A stretch of DNA of 38,656 nt from the NCBI RefSeq assembly GCF_020829495.1, contig NZ_JAIVFQ010000064.1:1-38656 (forward strand), given 5' to 3'. This document shows positions 15,173-22,966 of this stretch, piece by piece. The first letter of the stretch is position 1; the number at the start of each line of letters is the position of its first letter. The translations under genes were made by a program, and so were the position numbers. Below the pieces are notes generated by a model. It did not search any database and was not told where the DNA came from. It was given only the letters and a program-made list of their open reading frames with translations. The DNA is from Nostoc favosum CHAB5714. Lineage in GTDB: Bacteria; Cyanobacteriota; Cyanobacteriia; Cyanobacteriales; Nostocaceae.

Positions 15173-16912
15173 TTAATCTTTAGGGTTCAATAATCTGTTA
15201 TATTTTTTTATGACAATTTCAGCTTGCGGATTATCTGATTTTTGTTTTAAATAAAGTTTTACGGCTGTTTTATAATCGTCAATTGCCCTCTGTTTATCTC
15301 CTAATTGTGAATAAAGATCACCTCTACCCTCATAAGATTCTGCATTCCAAGGTTCATTTTTAGCACGAGCAATTGCAATATTATAATCCTCTAATGCTGC
15401 TTTGTAGTTTTTTAGTTCATAGTAAGCCTGACCACGGTAGTAGTAACTATCCCACTCGTATTGGTCAGCATAACAAATAGCTTTGTTTAAGTATTCAATC
15501 GCCTGATTATATGATTTTTTCTTAAAATATGTTTTTCCAGCCTGATAATATTCTTCAGATTTTTCTTTATGTTCAACACATTCTGGCTTCTCTACAAGAA
15601 TCTCTGGAATCTTTAAACTAGGCCTTAAATTAGGCTTATTTATTATGTAACTAATTCCAATTGTTATATTTAAAAGTATGATACCTAACACTACAAACTT
15701 AAACTGGCATCCTAATGGTAGTTGTGACTTTTTTGGAGTAATTAAAGAATCAATATAACGCTGGTCATGTAAAGTTTTTTTATTGTCCTTATCAGATTGT
15801 TTTTGCTGAACAATCGATTCTTCAATTGAAGATGATATTGTTTGCTCTGGCAAAATAAATTTAGCTTTAATTAATTTTACATCTTCATTCTTCAGTCCTA
15901 AAGCTTTCTCAAAATCTTGTAATTCCTTAAGAGTAGCATCACTCAGAATATGCTCTTGTTGAATTGCTTTAGTAAGCACCTGCTCATATAGTTGTAATTT
16001 TGCCTCGTATTCTCGATACGGTTTGAGAACTTCAGTCTCAATGACAACAGCTTCTTCAGATAACAATCCCAAACTATCGCGTTTTAGGTTTAATAGATTG
16101 CGAACAATAAATGAAATATTACCATTTCTAATGAGACGCTCAGTTTCTTGTCGATACTTCAATTTTGGGTCATCAACTCGGACTTTAGCTAGGAGTATTT
16201 TAAAGCCTTCCTCAACTACATAGATTTTAGGCTTCATTTTTCCAGGAGCAATTTCTTGGACTTTTTCGCTGGCATATTCATGCAACTCATCAACAGAAAC
16301 TGCTCCATCTTGATCTTTGTCTGCGATTCCGGTTCTGATACCCTCAACTAAAAAATGGGTATAAATCGATAGATCAAAACCTTCATGTTCAAAGGAATAC
16401 TGGGTTGAAGTACTAGAAGTGAGGACAGCTCGTCCTTCTCCTCCTAATTGTTGCTTCACAGGCACAGAATCATCAGCTTTAGCTTTCATTCCTTCGGCAA
16501 AAGCGCCGCTAAAGCAACAATCCAAAATCACCACCTGACGCTTAGAGCGGCTATTGCTCATGATGTTTTGTATATAACTTGCTGCTACTGCTGTTGGTTG
16601 AACAAGGGCTTCTTGCTCTTTGCGGGTATTATGAGCAGCTAAATAAAGATTGCCACTATCGTCTTTAACCCCATGACCTGAGAAAAATAGTAGCAGGAGA
16701 TCATCTTTTTTACGATTTGCAAACAAAGTAAAGATTGCTTCTTCCATCGCCTGTCGCTCAGGATTAATTAGTGGTGTTACCTGATCAAAACCACCGATTT
16801 CTGGATTTTCTAAAACTCCCCGCATTGCCTCCACATCTTTGGGAGCCGCAGGTAAGGGGGAAAGGCCATTCCCATATTCGCCAACCCCAATCAGCAATGC
16901 TACTTTAGCCAT
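15173..16912 (-). CDS. Caspase-like peptidase (C14) with transmembrane helix and TPRs
   Basis: 579 residues. The N-terminal caspase-hemoglobinase fold (~1-245) has the catalytic pair H80 (FFSGHG) and C133 (ILDCCFSGAF). Inside it, DKDQDGAVSVDE (198-209) fits an EF-hand loop with D198, D200, D202, S206 and E209 at ligand positions. That would suit the Ca2+ dependence known for some metacaspases. Residues ~250-360 form a helical linker (YREYEAKLQLYEQVL). One membrane segment lies at ~404-426 (FKFVVLGIILLNITIGISYI). Three TPR-like repeats fill 452-560, probably on the far side of the membrane. It starts 10 bp after the stop of the EACC1-like gene, so the two form an operon. Likely a regulated-proteolysis or suicide effector; target unknown. 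Confidence 0.9.
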   Translation of the reverse strand: MAKVALLIGVGEYGNGLSPLPAAPKDVEAMRGVLENPEIGGFDQVTPLINPERQAMEEAIFTLFANRKKDDLLLLFFSGHGVKDDSGNLYLAAHNTRKEQEALVQPTAVAASYIQNIMSNSRSKRQVVILDCCFSGAFAEGMKAKADDSVPVKQQLGGEGRAVLTSSTSTQYSFEHEGFDLSIYTHFLVEGIRTGIADKDQDGAVSVDELHEYASEKVQEIAPGKMKPKIYVVEEGFKILLAKVRVDDPKLKYRQETERLIRNGNISFIVRNLLNLKRDSLGLLSEEAVVIETEVLKPYREYEAKLQLYEQVLTKAIQQEHILSDATLKELQDFEKALGLKNEDVKLIKAKFILPEQTISSSIEESIVQQKQSDKDNKKTLHDQRYIDSLITPKKSQLPLGCQFKFVVLGIILLNITIGISYIINKPNLRPSLKIPEILVEKPECVEHKEKSEEYYQAGKTYFKKKSYNQAIEYLNKAICYADQYEWDSYYYRGQAYYELKNYKAALEDYNIAIARAKNEPWNAESYEGRGDLYSQLGDKQRAIDDYKTAVKLYLKQKSDNPQAEIVIKKYNRLLNPKD

Positions 16913-16922
16913 TTGAAATACT

Positions 16923-17300
16923 CTATCCTGCTACAAATTTCTGTGCTGCCTCAATTGCTGCTTCTAACTCTTGCCGACTGCTGGCTTTGACTTTCAGCTT
17001 CTTGCCATTGGCCTCAATTTCTAGTTCAATGGTTTTGTTACCAAGGCGATCGCCTAAAAATCCCATCAATGCTTTAATATTCTTGGCATTCACCTGCGCT
17101 GTTAGCCAACCCACAGCCAGCCCTGTGAGTGACTTGCTCCCTGCTGGTGCTTCTGCTTCACGGAAAAGACTAGCGTCTTCCACTTCATCCAGTTCTAGCA
17201 ACTGTTGCAATAGTCTCTGCGTTTGGGCTTGCAGTTCATCGTCATCTAAATCAGGCTCTTGGAGAGCGATGGTAATCTGGACGTTGGATGTACTTGCCAT
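16923..17300 (-). CDS. EACC1-like effector-associated constant component
   Basis: 125 residues. The N-terminal half is acidic (EPDLDDDELQAQTQRLLQQL, ELDEVEDASLF). The centre GLAVGWLTAQVNAKNIKALM is followed by GFLGDRLGNKTIELEIEANG and KKLKVKASSRQELEAAIEAA. This is the layout of the EACC1 family, small proteins encoded beside caspase, trypsin or other effectors in bacterial conflict systems. They are thought to act as sensor or adaptor partners. I chose ATG 17300 over the in-frame TTG at 17306. The caspase gene follows after 10 bp. No third (ATPase/EAD) component is visible on either side, so it may be a minimal two-gene version. Confidence 0.75.
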   Translation of the reverse strand: MASTSNVQITIALQEPDLDDDELQAQTQRLLQQLLELDEVEDASLFREAEAPAGSKSLTGLAVGWLTAQVNAKNIKALMGFLGDRLGNKTIELEIEANGKKLKVKASSRQELEAAIEAAQKFVAG

Positions 17301-17482
17301 TGTCAATTTCTAATTGTGATTAATGCTTAAATTATTACAAGGATCTTATACAATCCAACTAGTAATAATTCCAACCTAGATTGTCATAAATACAAATTTT
17401 GCCAAGATTCATAGCACGCTATGAATAGGAAGCGTACTGTAAAGTAAAAAAAGATACTGTTGCTGACCACAGCAAGCTAGGA

Positions 17483-17541
17483 TTGATTTTGATTTACTTA
17501 GTTAATTTAGCAATACGAGAGCGATCGCTATTGCTGTGTCA
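17483..17541. repeat. Dispersed repeat related to 12946-13003
   Basis: TTGATTTTGATTTACTTAGT ... GAGCGATCGCTATTGCTGTG repeats the block found after the SLH-GHL10 gene with scattered differences. It ends exactly where MITE-1 copy 2 begins, so that MITE landed at or near this repeat's edge. Confidence 0.65.
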
Positions 17542-17685
17542 TATCATGTCCGCATAAATAGTTATGCTAACCATAGCCATTACACCCCACCCCCAGCCCC
17601 TCCCCGCTTGCGGGGAGGGGAGACAAAGCGACGATTGTCGGGGTGGGGTTCTTCGGGTTTAATAAGCAATCAAGCGGACATGATA
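17542..17685 (+). mobile_element. MITE-1 copy 2
   Basis: 144 bp, perfect ends TATCATGTCCGC/GCGGACATGATA. TCA is duplicated at 17539-17541 and 17686-17688. Same orientation and nearly the same interior as copy 1. The frames overlapping it are shadows. Confidence 0.93.
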
Positions 17686-17814
17686 TCATATAAAATTTCA
17701 CAGTTGCAGAATATCTAAGCGTCGGCTTTGTACCCTTCCCTACGGGACACCACACTAAGGCGAACGGGATCTTGCTATGTGCAGCCGTGAGTTTTAATCG
17801 TCAGGTATATTTAC

Positions 17815-18180
17815 TGATTACTTTATCAAAAAGCCTAATTGCTTTATCAAAATGCCTGTTTACTTACTCAAAATGCCATTTGACTTACTCAAAATGCCAT
17901 TTGACTTACTCAAAATGCCATTTGACTTACTCATTTCAGTGTTTTCCGCAAGCAAAATGACATTTGACTTTCTCAAACCCCAGTTTGCTTACTCATTTTG
18001 GTGTTTTCCGCAAGCAAAATGATATTTGACTTTCTCAAACCCCAGTTTACTTACTCATTTTGGTGTTTTCCGCAAGCAAAATGATATTTAACTTTCTCAA
18101 ACCCCAGTTTACTTACTCATTTTGGTGTTTTCCGCAAGTAAAATGACATTTGACTTTCTCAAAATGCTTGAATGCTTTCT
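17815..18180. repeat. Compound 21-bp and 62-bp tandem repeats
   Basis: 17865-17935 has three 21-bp units CTCAAAATGCCATTTGACTTA. A 62-bp unit beginning GTGTTTTCCGCAAGCAAAAT then starts at 17939, 18001, 18063 and 18125 (the last partial). It contains related ACTCATTT, CTCAAACC and GACATTTGACTTTCTC pieces. There are no unique spacers and no coding sense. Point differences between units (GACATTTG, GATATTTG, GATATTTA) show gradual drift. Confidence 0.9.
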
Positions 18181-18368
18181 CAGTACATAACGAGAATAAA
18201 TCAAAGGACAAGAGTCAACATTTGTGGACTAAATTGATCATTGAGTCCACAAAGCGTGGACTTCAGCTATAAGACTCGGAATTCATTCCGAGGCGGGATA
18301 GAAACGCAGTGCGAGATTTATTAATAAAGATATGGCTGCGACAAAACTTGTGTGTACACCATAGTTAG

Positions 18369-18445
18369 TAAGGGGAGGGGAGACAAAGCGACGATTGTCG
18401 GGGTGGGGTTCTCCGGGTTTAGTAAGTAATCAAGCGGACATGATA
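18369..18445 (+). mobile_element. MITE-1 copy 3, truncated (right half only)
   Basis: From GGGGAGGGGAGACAAAGCG to the right end GCGGACATGATA, the sequence matches the right half of MITE-1. The left TIR and arm are missing and the sequence starts abruptly after CATAGTTAGTAA. The flank after the right end is TTA, again of TNA form. Confidence 0.85.
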
Positions 18446-18471
18446 TTACTATGCCTAAAGGTTATATATGC

Positions 18472-18614
18472 ATCAATACGCTTGGGTTAAGGCTAAAACT
18501 CTTTATCAAAGTCAAATTTTTAACGTAGACGCTGCATCGGCTTGCCGCAGGCTACCGCAGAGGCGCAGAGGAAACAGAGAGAAGAGAAAAAATGCTTAAC
18601 CCAAGCGTATTGAT
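18472..18614 (-). mobile_element. MITE-5 copy 2
   Basis: 143 bp with long perfect inverted ends ATCAATACGCTTGGGTTAAG and CTTAACCCAAGCGTATTGAT. It is flanked by the 6-bp duplication ATATGC (18466-18471, 18615-18620). It is the better-preserved, oppositely oriented relative of the copy at 8854. Confidence 0.88.
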
Positions 18615-18813
18615 ATATGCATAGAACAGTCACTCTCAACCAATATGTCTATAGATATAACTAAAAAAGCTAATTTTAGGATAACTCCATCTGTAGGGTC
18701 ACGCAATTTAAACAAAAAAGGTTAATACTGAAAAATAACTTTACCAGCATGAAACCTGATTGTAATCAAAAATTACAGTCAAGGAAAAGCAAATAGAGAA
18801 AAGAGTACAAACA

Positions 18814-19275
18814 ATGGCAACTTCTACAGACCGCGATCAACAGATTCAAAAGCTGCATGAACTAATCAAAAATATTGATTATGGTATGTTTACCACAGTC
18901 GATGATGATGGCAGTTTGCATAGTTACCCCATGTCAAAAAGTGGTGAGATTAACTCTGAAGCCACGCTCTGGTTCTTTACATACGCTGGTTCCCATAAGG
19001 TGACTGAGATTGAACACCATGAGCAGGTAAATATTAGTTTCTCGTCACCCGAACAGCAGCGATACGTTTCGATCTCAGGTACAGCACAACTCGTGAAAGA
19101 CCGCAACAAGATGCGAGAGCTATGGAAGCCGGAACTTCAAACCTGGTTTCCTAAAGGATTGGACGAACCCGATATTGCTTTGCTTAAGGTGAATATTAAC
19201 CAGGTTAATTATTGGGATAGCACATCGAGTTTCAAGCCACAAACAATTAATTTATTGACATCATCACGGCTTTAA
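18814..19275 (+). CDS. Pyridoxamine 5'-phosphate oxidase-like flavoprotein (general stress protein 26 type)
   Basis: 153 residues with the split-barrel FMN-binding fold. The start DRDQQIQKLHELIKNIDYGM is followed by FTTVDDDGSLHSYPMSKSG (~residues 30-48), ATLWFFTYAGSHKVTEIEHH (~54-73) and VNISFSSPEQQRYVSISGTA (~77-96). The end LKVNINQVNYWDSTSSF is the signature of this family. Members bind FMN or F420 and probably reduce small molecules. The family is too broad to name a substrate. AATGG context with weak RBS; the gene stands alone. Confidence 0.87.
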   Translation: MATSTDRDQQIQKLHELIKNIDYGMFTTVDDDGSLHSYPMSKSGEINSEATLWFFTYAGSHKVTEIEHHEQVNISFSSPEQQRYVSISGTAQLVKDRNKMRELWKPELQTWFPKGLDEPDIALLKVNINQVNYWDSTSSFKPQTINLLTSSRL

Positions 19276-19307
19276 CTAATTCGTAATTCGTAATTCGTAA
19301 TTCGTAG
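19276..19307. repeat. STRR heptamer TAATTCG
   Basis: Consecutive TAATTCG units follow the PPOX gene. The same heptamer occurs at about 1041-1100, 21280-21306 and 22845-22865, a known heterocystous-cyanobacterial repeat class. Confidence 0.85.
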
Positions 19308-19385
19308 TTAAGGATTCAATTACGAATTATTTACAAATATGTAATAAACGAAATTGGCAAAAGTATTTTTAATTACAAAAAATCA

Positions 19386-19855
19386 ATGGCAGAAAACAAT
19401 GAGGAAGCCGCCCAAAAGCATCTACCTTTAGAGGTAAAGCGGCGACATTTTTTAAAAGGAATAGGCTTTATCGGTGCAGGTGCAGGGGCAATCTTTGCCG
19501 ATCGCATCCTCAATGCCAATCCCGAAGTGGAAGCGGCAGAGGTTCCAGCATTATCTGCAACTCCAACGAACAGCACAAACAGTGGTGAAATCCCTCTCCG
19601 TCCACTGGGAAAAACAGGGGTGAAAGTGTCAGCAATCGCACTTGGAGGTGCAACTTTAGGGCAAGCAAAGAACAAGGAAGAGGCGATTCGCATCACCCAC
19701 GAAGCTATTGACAATGGCATCACTTTCATGGATAACGCTTGGGAGTATAACAAGCATCGTAGTGAAGAGTGGATGGGAGAGGCGTTGCAAGGGTGACGAC
19801 ACAAGGCTTTTTTGATGACGAAGGTTTGCACCCACGGACGCGATCGCAAAGTGGC
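19386..19855 (+). pseudogene. 5' part of a Tat-exported aldo/keto reductase, broken
   Basis: Starts MAENNEEAAQKHLPLEVKRR with a twin-arginine signal (RRHFLKGIGFIGAGAGAI, residues ~19-36). The reductase N-terminus follows (PLRPLGKTGVKVSAIALGGA, ~75-94), including the catalytic Asp/Tyr region (FMDNAWEYNKHRSEEWMG). A TGA at 19794-19796, read where the family has Arg, stops it at 136 residues. The frame would otherwise continue HKAFLMTKVCTHGRDRKV until the homology ends at ~19855, just before a 9-bp minisatellite. About two thirds of the barrel is gone. No full-length copy is in the window. Confidence 0.85.
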
Positions 19856-19866
19856 AAGTGCAAACG

Positions 19867-19950
19867 TGAGATTGGGGAGATGAGGGAGATGAGGGAGATG
19901 AGGGAGATGAGGGAGATGAGGGAGATGAGGGAGATGAGGGAGATGAGGGA
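19867..19950 (+). repeat. 9-bp minisatellite GGGAGATGA at a fusion point
   Basis: About eight tandem GGGAGATGA units lie between the truncated reductase and the truncated TPP enzyme. Such arrays occur intergenically in Nostoc. This one probably marks where a deletion or repair joined two genes. Confidence 0.88.
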
Positions 19951-21224
19951 TCCCTATAGATTTTCAATCCCAAAATGCCCAGAAAAAGGGTTCGATGCGG
20001 AACGTCCCCCATCACACTTCTCATGTCTTTGCCCGTGGTGCGCGTCTACCAGTTGAGGATGATTTGCAACGTGCAGCAGAGATTCTTAATGCTGGTAAGA
20101 AAGTGGCAATTTTAGCGGGTCGGGGAGCGTTAAAAGCGACTGATGAACTAGAACAACTTGCCGAAAAATTGGGCGCACCAATTGTTAAAGCATTACTAGG
20201 TAAAACATCCGTTCCAGATGACAGCCACTATACCACTGGCACAATTGGTTTAATTGGCACAAAGCCATCTCAAGATGTGATTGAGAATTGTGACACTCTG
20301 CTGATGGTTGGGACTTCTTTTCCATACATGGAGTATCTACCGAAACCCGGTCAAGCAAGGGGTGTGCAAATTGACATTGACCCATTTCGGATTGGTTTGC
20401 GCTACCCTGTTGAAGTTGGGCTGGTGGGGGATAGTCGCCGCACTTTGCAAGAACTGCTGCCACTATTACAACCTAATGCCGATCGCAGTTTTCTTGAACA
20501 AGCGCAGTCCAGCACGCAGGAGTGGTGGCAATTAATGGAACAGCGCGGTACTAGGAACAATCAGCCGATGAAGCCGCAGGTGGTGGCTTGGGAGTTGGGT
20601 AAACGGCTATCTGATACAGCGATCCTCTCTGTTGATTCGGGTACAGTTACAGGTTGGTGGGCGCAGCAAATTCCAGCTAAACGCGGACAAATGCACTCGG
20701 TATCGGGAACACTAGCATCAATGGCCTGTGCATTACCTTATGCGATCGCAGCTCAAATAGCCTACCCCGATCGCCAGTGTGTTGCCTTCGTCGGTGATGG
20801 CGGTTTCTCGATGCTGATGGCAGAGTTTGTTACCTGCGTGAAATATCGCTTACCCATCAAGATAGTGATTATCAAAAATGGCACATTGGGGCAGATTAAG
20901 TGGGAACAAATGGTTTTTCTAGGCAACCCAGAGTATGGCTGTGAATTAGAATCAATCAACTTTGCAGCCTTTGCCCAAGCTTGTGGTGGTGTGGGGATGA
21001 CAATTGAAGATCCAGCTGAATGCGGTGAAATTTTGGATCGGGCACTTGCTACACCAGGGCCAGTAATTGTAGAAGCGATCGTTGACCCCTTGGAACCACC
21101 TTTACCTCCGAAAATCACCTTAGAACAAGCGACCAAGTTTGCCGAATCACTTGCCAAAGGCGAACCTAACCGTGAGAAGATTGCCCTAACAATCCTCTCA
21201 GAGAAGGTGCGACAGTTGATTTAA
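19951..21224 (+). pseudogene. 3' part of a thiamine-diphosphate enzyme (pyruvate oxidase/AHAS-like)
   Basis: Homology-like sequence begins at PIDFQSQNAQKKGSMRNVPH directly after the minisatellite, and an ORF of 409 codons opens at ATG 19995. Present are the central domain (EILNAGKKVAILAGRGALKA) and the C-terminal TPP-binding domain with GDGGFSM...NGTLG. The N-terminal PYR domain of ~190 residues, which carries the catalytic glutamate, is missing. The frame has a stop at 19944 inside the repeat. It may still make a stable fragment, but not a competent enzyme without another source of the PYR domain. Confidence 0.8.
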
Positions 21225-21341
21225 GTAGAAATTTGAAATTTAATTCAAAGGTGTATTATGTCTGATATATCAGATAATTAAATAATTCGTAATTCGTAAT
21301 TCGTAATGGGCTTCGCCCCGCAACGCTTTCGTAAATTTTGT

Positions 21342-21420
21342 TTTGTAATGGGAATTTAACCCCAACACAAAACTTGCTTTTTTATTGAACCGGGGGACTT
21401 AAACCCACGGAACTAGTTAA
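21342..21420 (+). repeat. Dispersed 79-bp repeat, copy 1
   Basis: TTTGTAATGGGAATTTAACC ... GGGACTTAAACCCACGGAAC-TAGTTAA is repeated almost exactly at 22868-22947. It includes a TTTGT...ACAAA inverted repeat and a CCG..CGG stem, so it can form two small hairpins. It lies in the 3' region of the TPP-enzyme fragment. Not coding. Confidence 0.85.
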
Positions 21421-21497
21421 TCGGTGACTTTGGCTTGTCTGGGCAAGCCAAAGCCAAAAACTTGAAAATTATTGTCAAAGCATGAGATTTAATATCA

Positions 21498-21644
21498 TAT
21501 CATGTCCGCATAATTAGTTATGATTCCCACAGTCATTGCACCCCACCCCGCCAAAGCTACGCTTTGTCTCCCCTCCCCGCAAGCGGGGAGGGGATTAAGG
21601 GGTGGGGTTCTTCGGGTTTAATAAGTAATCAAGCGGACATGATA
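21498..21644 (+). mobile_element. MITE-1 copy 4
   Basis: 147 bp with perfect 12-bp ends, TCA duplicated at 21495-21497 and 21645-21647. The left arm (TAATTAGTTATGATTCCCAC) differs from copy 1. It ends 29 bp upstream of the chaB-like start codon. Confidence 0.93.
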
Positions 21645-21673
21645 TCACTCCATCAAATAAGGAAACTAGATTT

Positions 21674-21877
21674 ATGCCTTACCAAGAGATTACAGACTTA
21701 CCTGATTCAGTCAAAGAGCACTTACCCAAGCACGCTCAAGAAATTTTTCGGGCTGCATTTAACAATGCTCAAGAAGAATATGGGGAAGAAGAGCGTGCCT
21801 TTCGTGTTGCTTGGAGCGCTGTGAAACGCGATTACGAAAAAGGCAACGATGGGCAATGGCACAAAAAGCCAGAATAG
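21674..21877 (+). CDS. chaB: ChaB family protein
   Basis: 67 residues: MPYQEITDLPDSVKEHLPKH, then AQEIFRAAFNNAQEEYGEEE and AFRVAWSAVKRDYEK, matching ChaB end to end (60-80 residues). ChaB was named as a regulator of the ChaA cation antiporter in E. coli, with weak evidence. In cyanobacteria and baculoviruses the family's role is open. No chaA is nearby. The 5' region is short because MITE-1 copy 4 ends 29 bp upstream, so its promoter is likely within or across the element. Confidence 0.9.
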   Translation: MPYQEITDLPDSVKEHLPKHAQEIFRAAFNNAQEEYGEEERAFRVAWSAVKRDYEKGNDGQWHKKPE

Positions 21878-22024
21878 CTCATACCATTTTAGATTTTAGA
21901 TTGGCAAAGAGTTAGTGGTAATCGCTTTTAGACCTTCATCTGTCGCAATCATTTTTCAAATTGGTATCAGATTGTATTGAGCAGTTTTATTGCTGCACAA
22001 AAAAACTTTATTAAGTGAGGTCTT

Positions 22025-22558
22025 ATGAATTACCTTGTTGCAGTTTTACCAGATCGAATACAAGTAGAAGCCGCCTACTCTGCTCTGGAAAAAGCAGGCT
22101 TGCCAACTTCACAAGTCAATATTTTGGGCGATGGTTATCTAAGTGCTGATGAATTTGGACTAATTGATCCCGAGAAACAAGCCCGCAAACAATCAACTCG
22201 GCTCTTTTGGGGGCTTGTACTCTTTGGATTTGTTGCAGGTTATGCCTTCAATTATCTTACAAAAATTGAAATATTTCCCCAGTTTGCTCGATTTGGTAAT
22301 GAATTTCTTGCTGGCATCTTAGGAGCTATAGGCGGTGCCTTGGGCGCTGGTTTAATCGGTCGAGGAGTCGGCTTAACAGTTGGCAGTGGCGATGCTTTAC
22401 CTTATCGTAACCGTCTGAATGCTGGCAAATACTTAATTGCAGTTACCGGAAATGAGGATTTAATACGCGAAGCTACACGCGTACTGCGTCAATTTGAACC
22501 AGAAAATATTCAAGGCTATACAGACTATTCACAAAAGAGCAAACTTGTGGGGAATTAA
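22025..22558 (+). CDS. Glycine-zipper membrane protein with flanking soluble halves
   Basis: 177 residues. A ferredoxin-like N-terminal segment comes first (YLVAVLPDRIQVEAAYSALE, ~3-22). Two membrane stretches follow, LFWGLVLFGFVAGYAF (~60-75) and FLAGILGAIGGALGAGLIGR (~94-113), the latter a glycine zipper. A C-terminal segment (KYLIAVTGNEDLIREATRVL) echoes the first, so the soluble halves may pair. It resembles the general-stress 17M / DUF1269-like group common in cyanobacteria, without a known function. GAGG lies before the ATG. It follows chaB on the same strand. Confidence 0.75.
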   Translation: MNYLVAVLPDRIQVEAAYSALEKAGLPTSQVNILGDGYLSADEFGLIDPEKQARKQSTRLFWGLVLFGFVAGYAFNYLTKIEIFPQFARFGNEFLAGILGAIGGALGAGLIGRGVGLTVGSGDALPYRNRLNAGKYLIAVTGNEDLIREATRVLRQFEPENIQGYTDYSQKSKLVGN

Positions 22559-22569
22559 ATAATTCGTAA

Positions 22570-22845
22570 TATCATGTCCGCTTGATTACTTATCAAACCC
22601 GAAGAACCCCACCCCGCCAAAGCTATGCTTTGTCTCCCCTCCCCGCTTGCGGGGAGGGGTTGGGGGTGGGGTGTAATGACTGTGGTTAGCGTAACTATTT
22701 ATGCGGACATGATATCATGTCCGACTTAGTACTTATGTCATTGCGAGCGAAGCGCGGCAATCCCAAAGTCAAGGGAATTGCTTCATTTCACTTCGTTGCA
22801 TTCGCAATGACATATCGTAAGCGATTATGCGGACATGATATGATA
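22570..22845 (-). mobile_element. MITE-1 copy 5, split by copy 6
   Basis: Inverted orientation (CTTGATTACTTA arm on the left). The body is 22570-22712, and its last two bases TA are at 22844-22845 because copy 6 inserted into its right TIR. Its own duplication is TAA at 22567-22569 and 22846-22848. Removing copy 6 with one TGA restores GCGGACATGATA exactly. Confidence 0.9.
22713..22840. mobile_element. MITE-1 copy 6 (variant interior), nested in copy 5
   Basis: Ends TATCATGTCCGA and GCGGACATGATA with TGA duplicated at 22710-22712 and 22841-22843. The interior is unrelated to other MITE-1 copies and holds GTCATTGCGAGCGAAGCG ... CGCAATGACA, another dispersed cyanobacterial repeat. The family is therefore defined by its ends, not its interior. 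Confidence 0.9.
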
Positions 22846-22867
22846 TAATTCGTAATTCGTAATTAAG

Positions 22868-22947
22868 TTTTGTAATGGGGATTTAACCCCAACACAAAAC
22901 TTGCTTTTTTATTGAACCGGGGGACTTAAACCCACGGAACTAGTTAA
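22868..22947 (+). repeat. Dispersed 79-bp repeat, copy 2
   Basis: Same block as 21342-21420 with one or two differences. It lies ~20 bp past the stop of the minus-strand Uma2 gene, so the two copies bracket chaB and the glycine-zipper gene as a ~1.5-kb direct repeat pair. Confidence 0.85.
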
Positions 22948-22966
22948 GTCAAAATTTCTAAAAAAG

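Noticed and set aside
17772..17960. Open frame with YSKCHLT repeats
   Set aside because: Produced by the 21-bp repeat; no RBS and no coding sense outside the repeat.
17815..18180. CRISPR array
   Set aside because: Units are contiguous with no unique spacers and there are no cas genes.
19656..20024. Minus-strand Ser/Pro repeat frame over the minisatellite
   Set aside because: Shadow of the 9-bp GGGAGATGA repeat.
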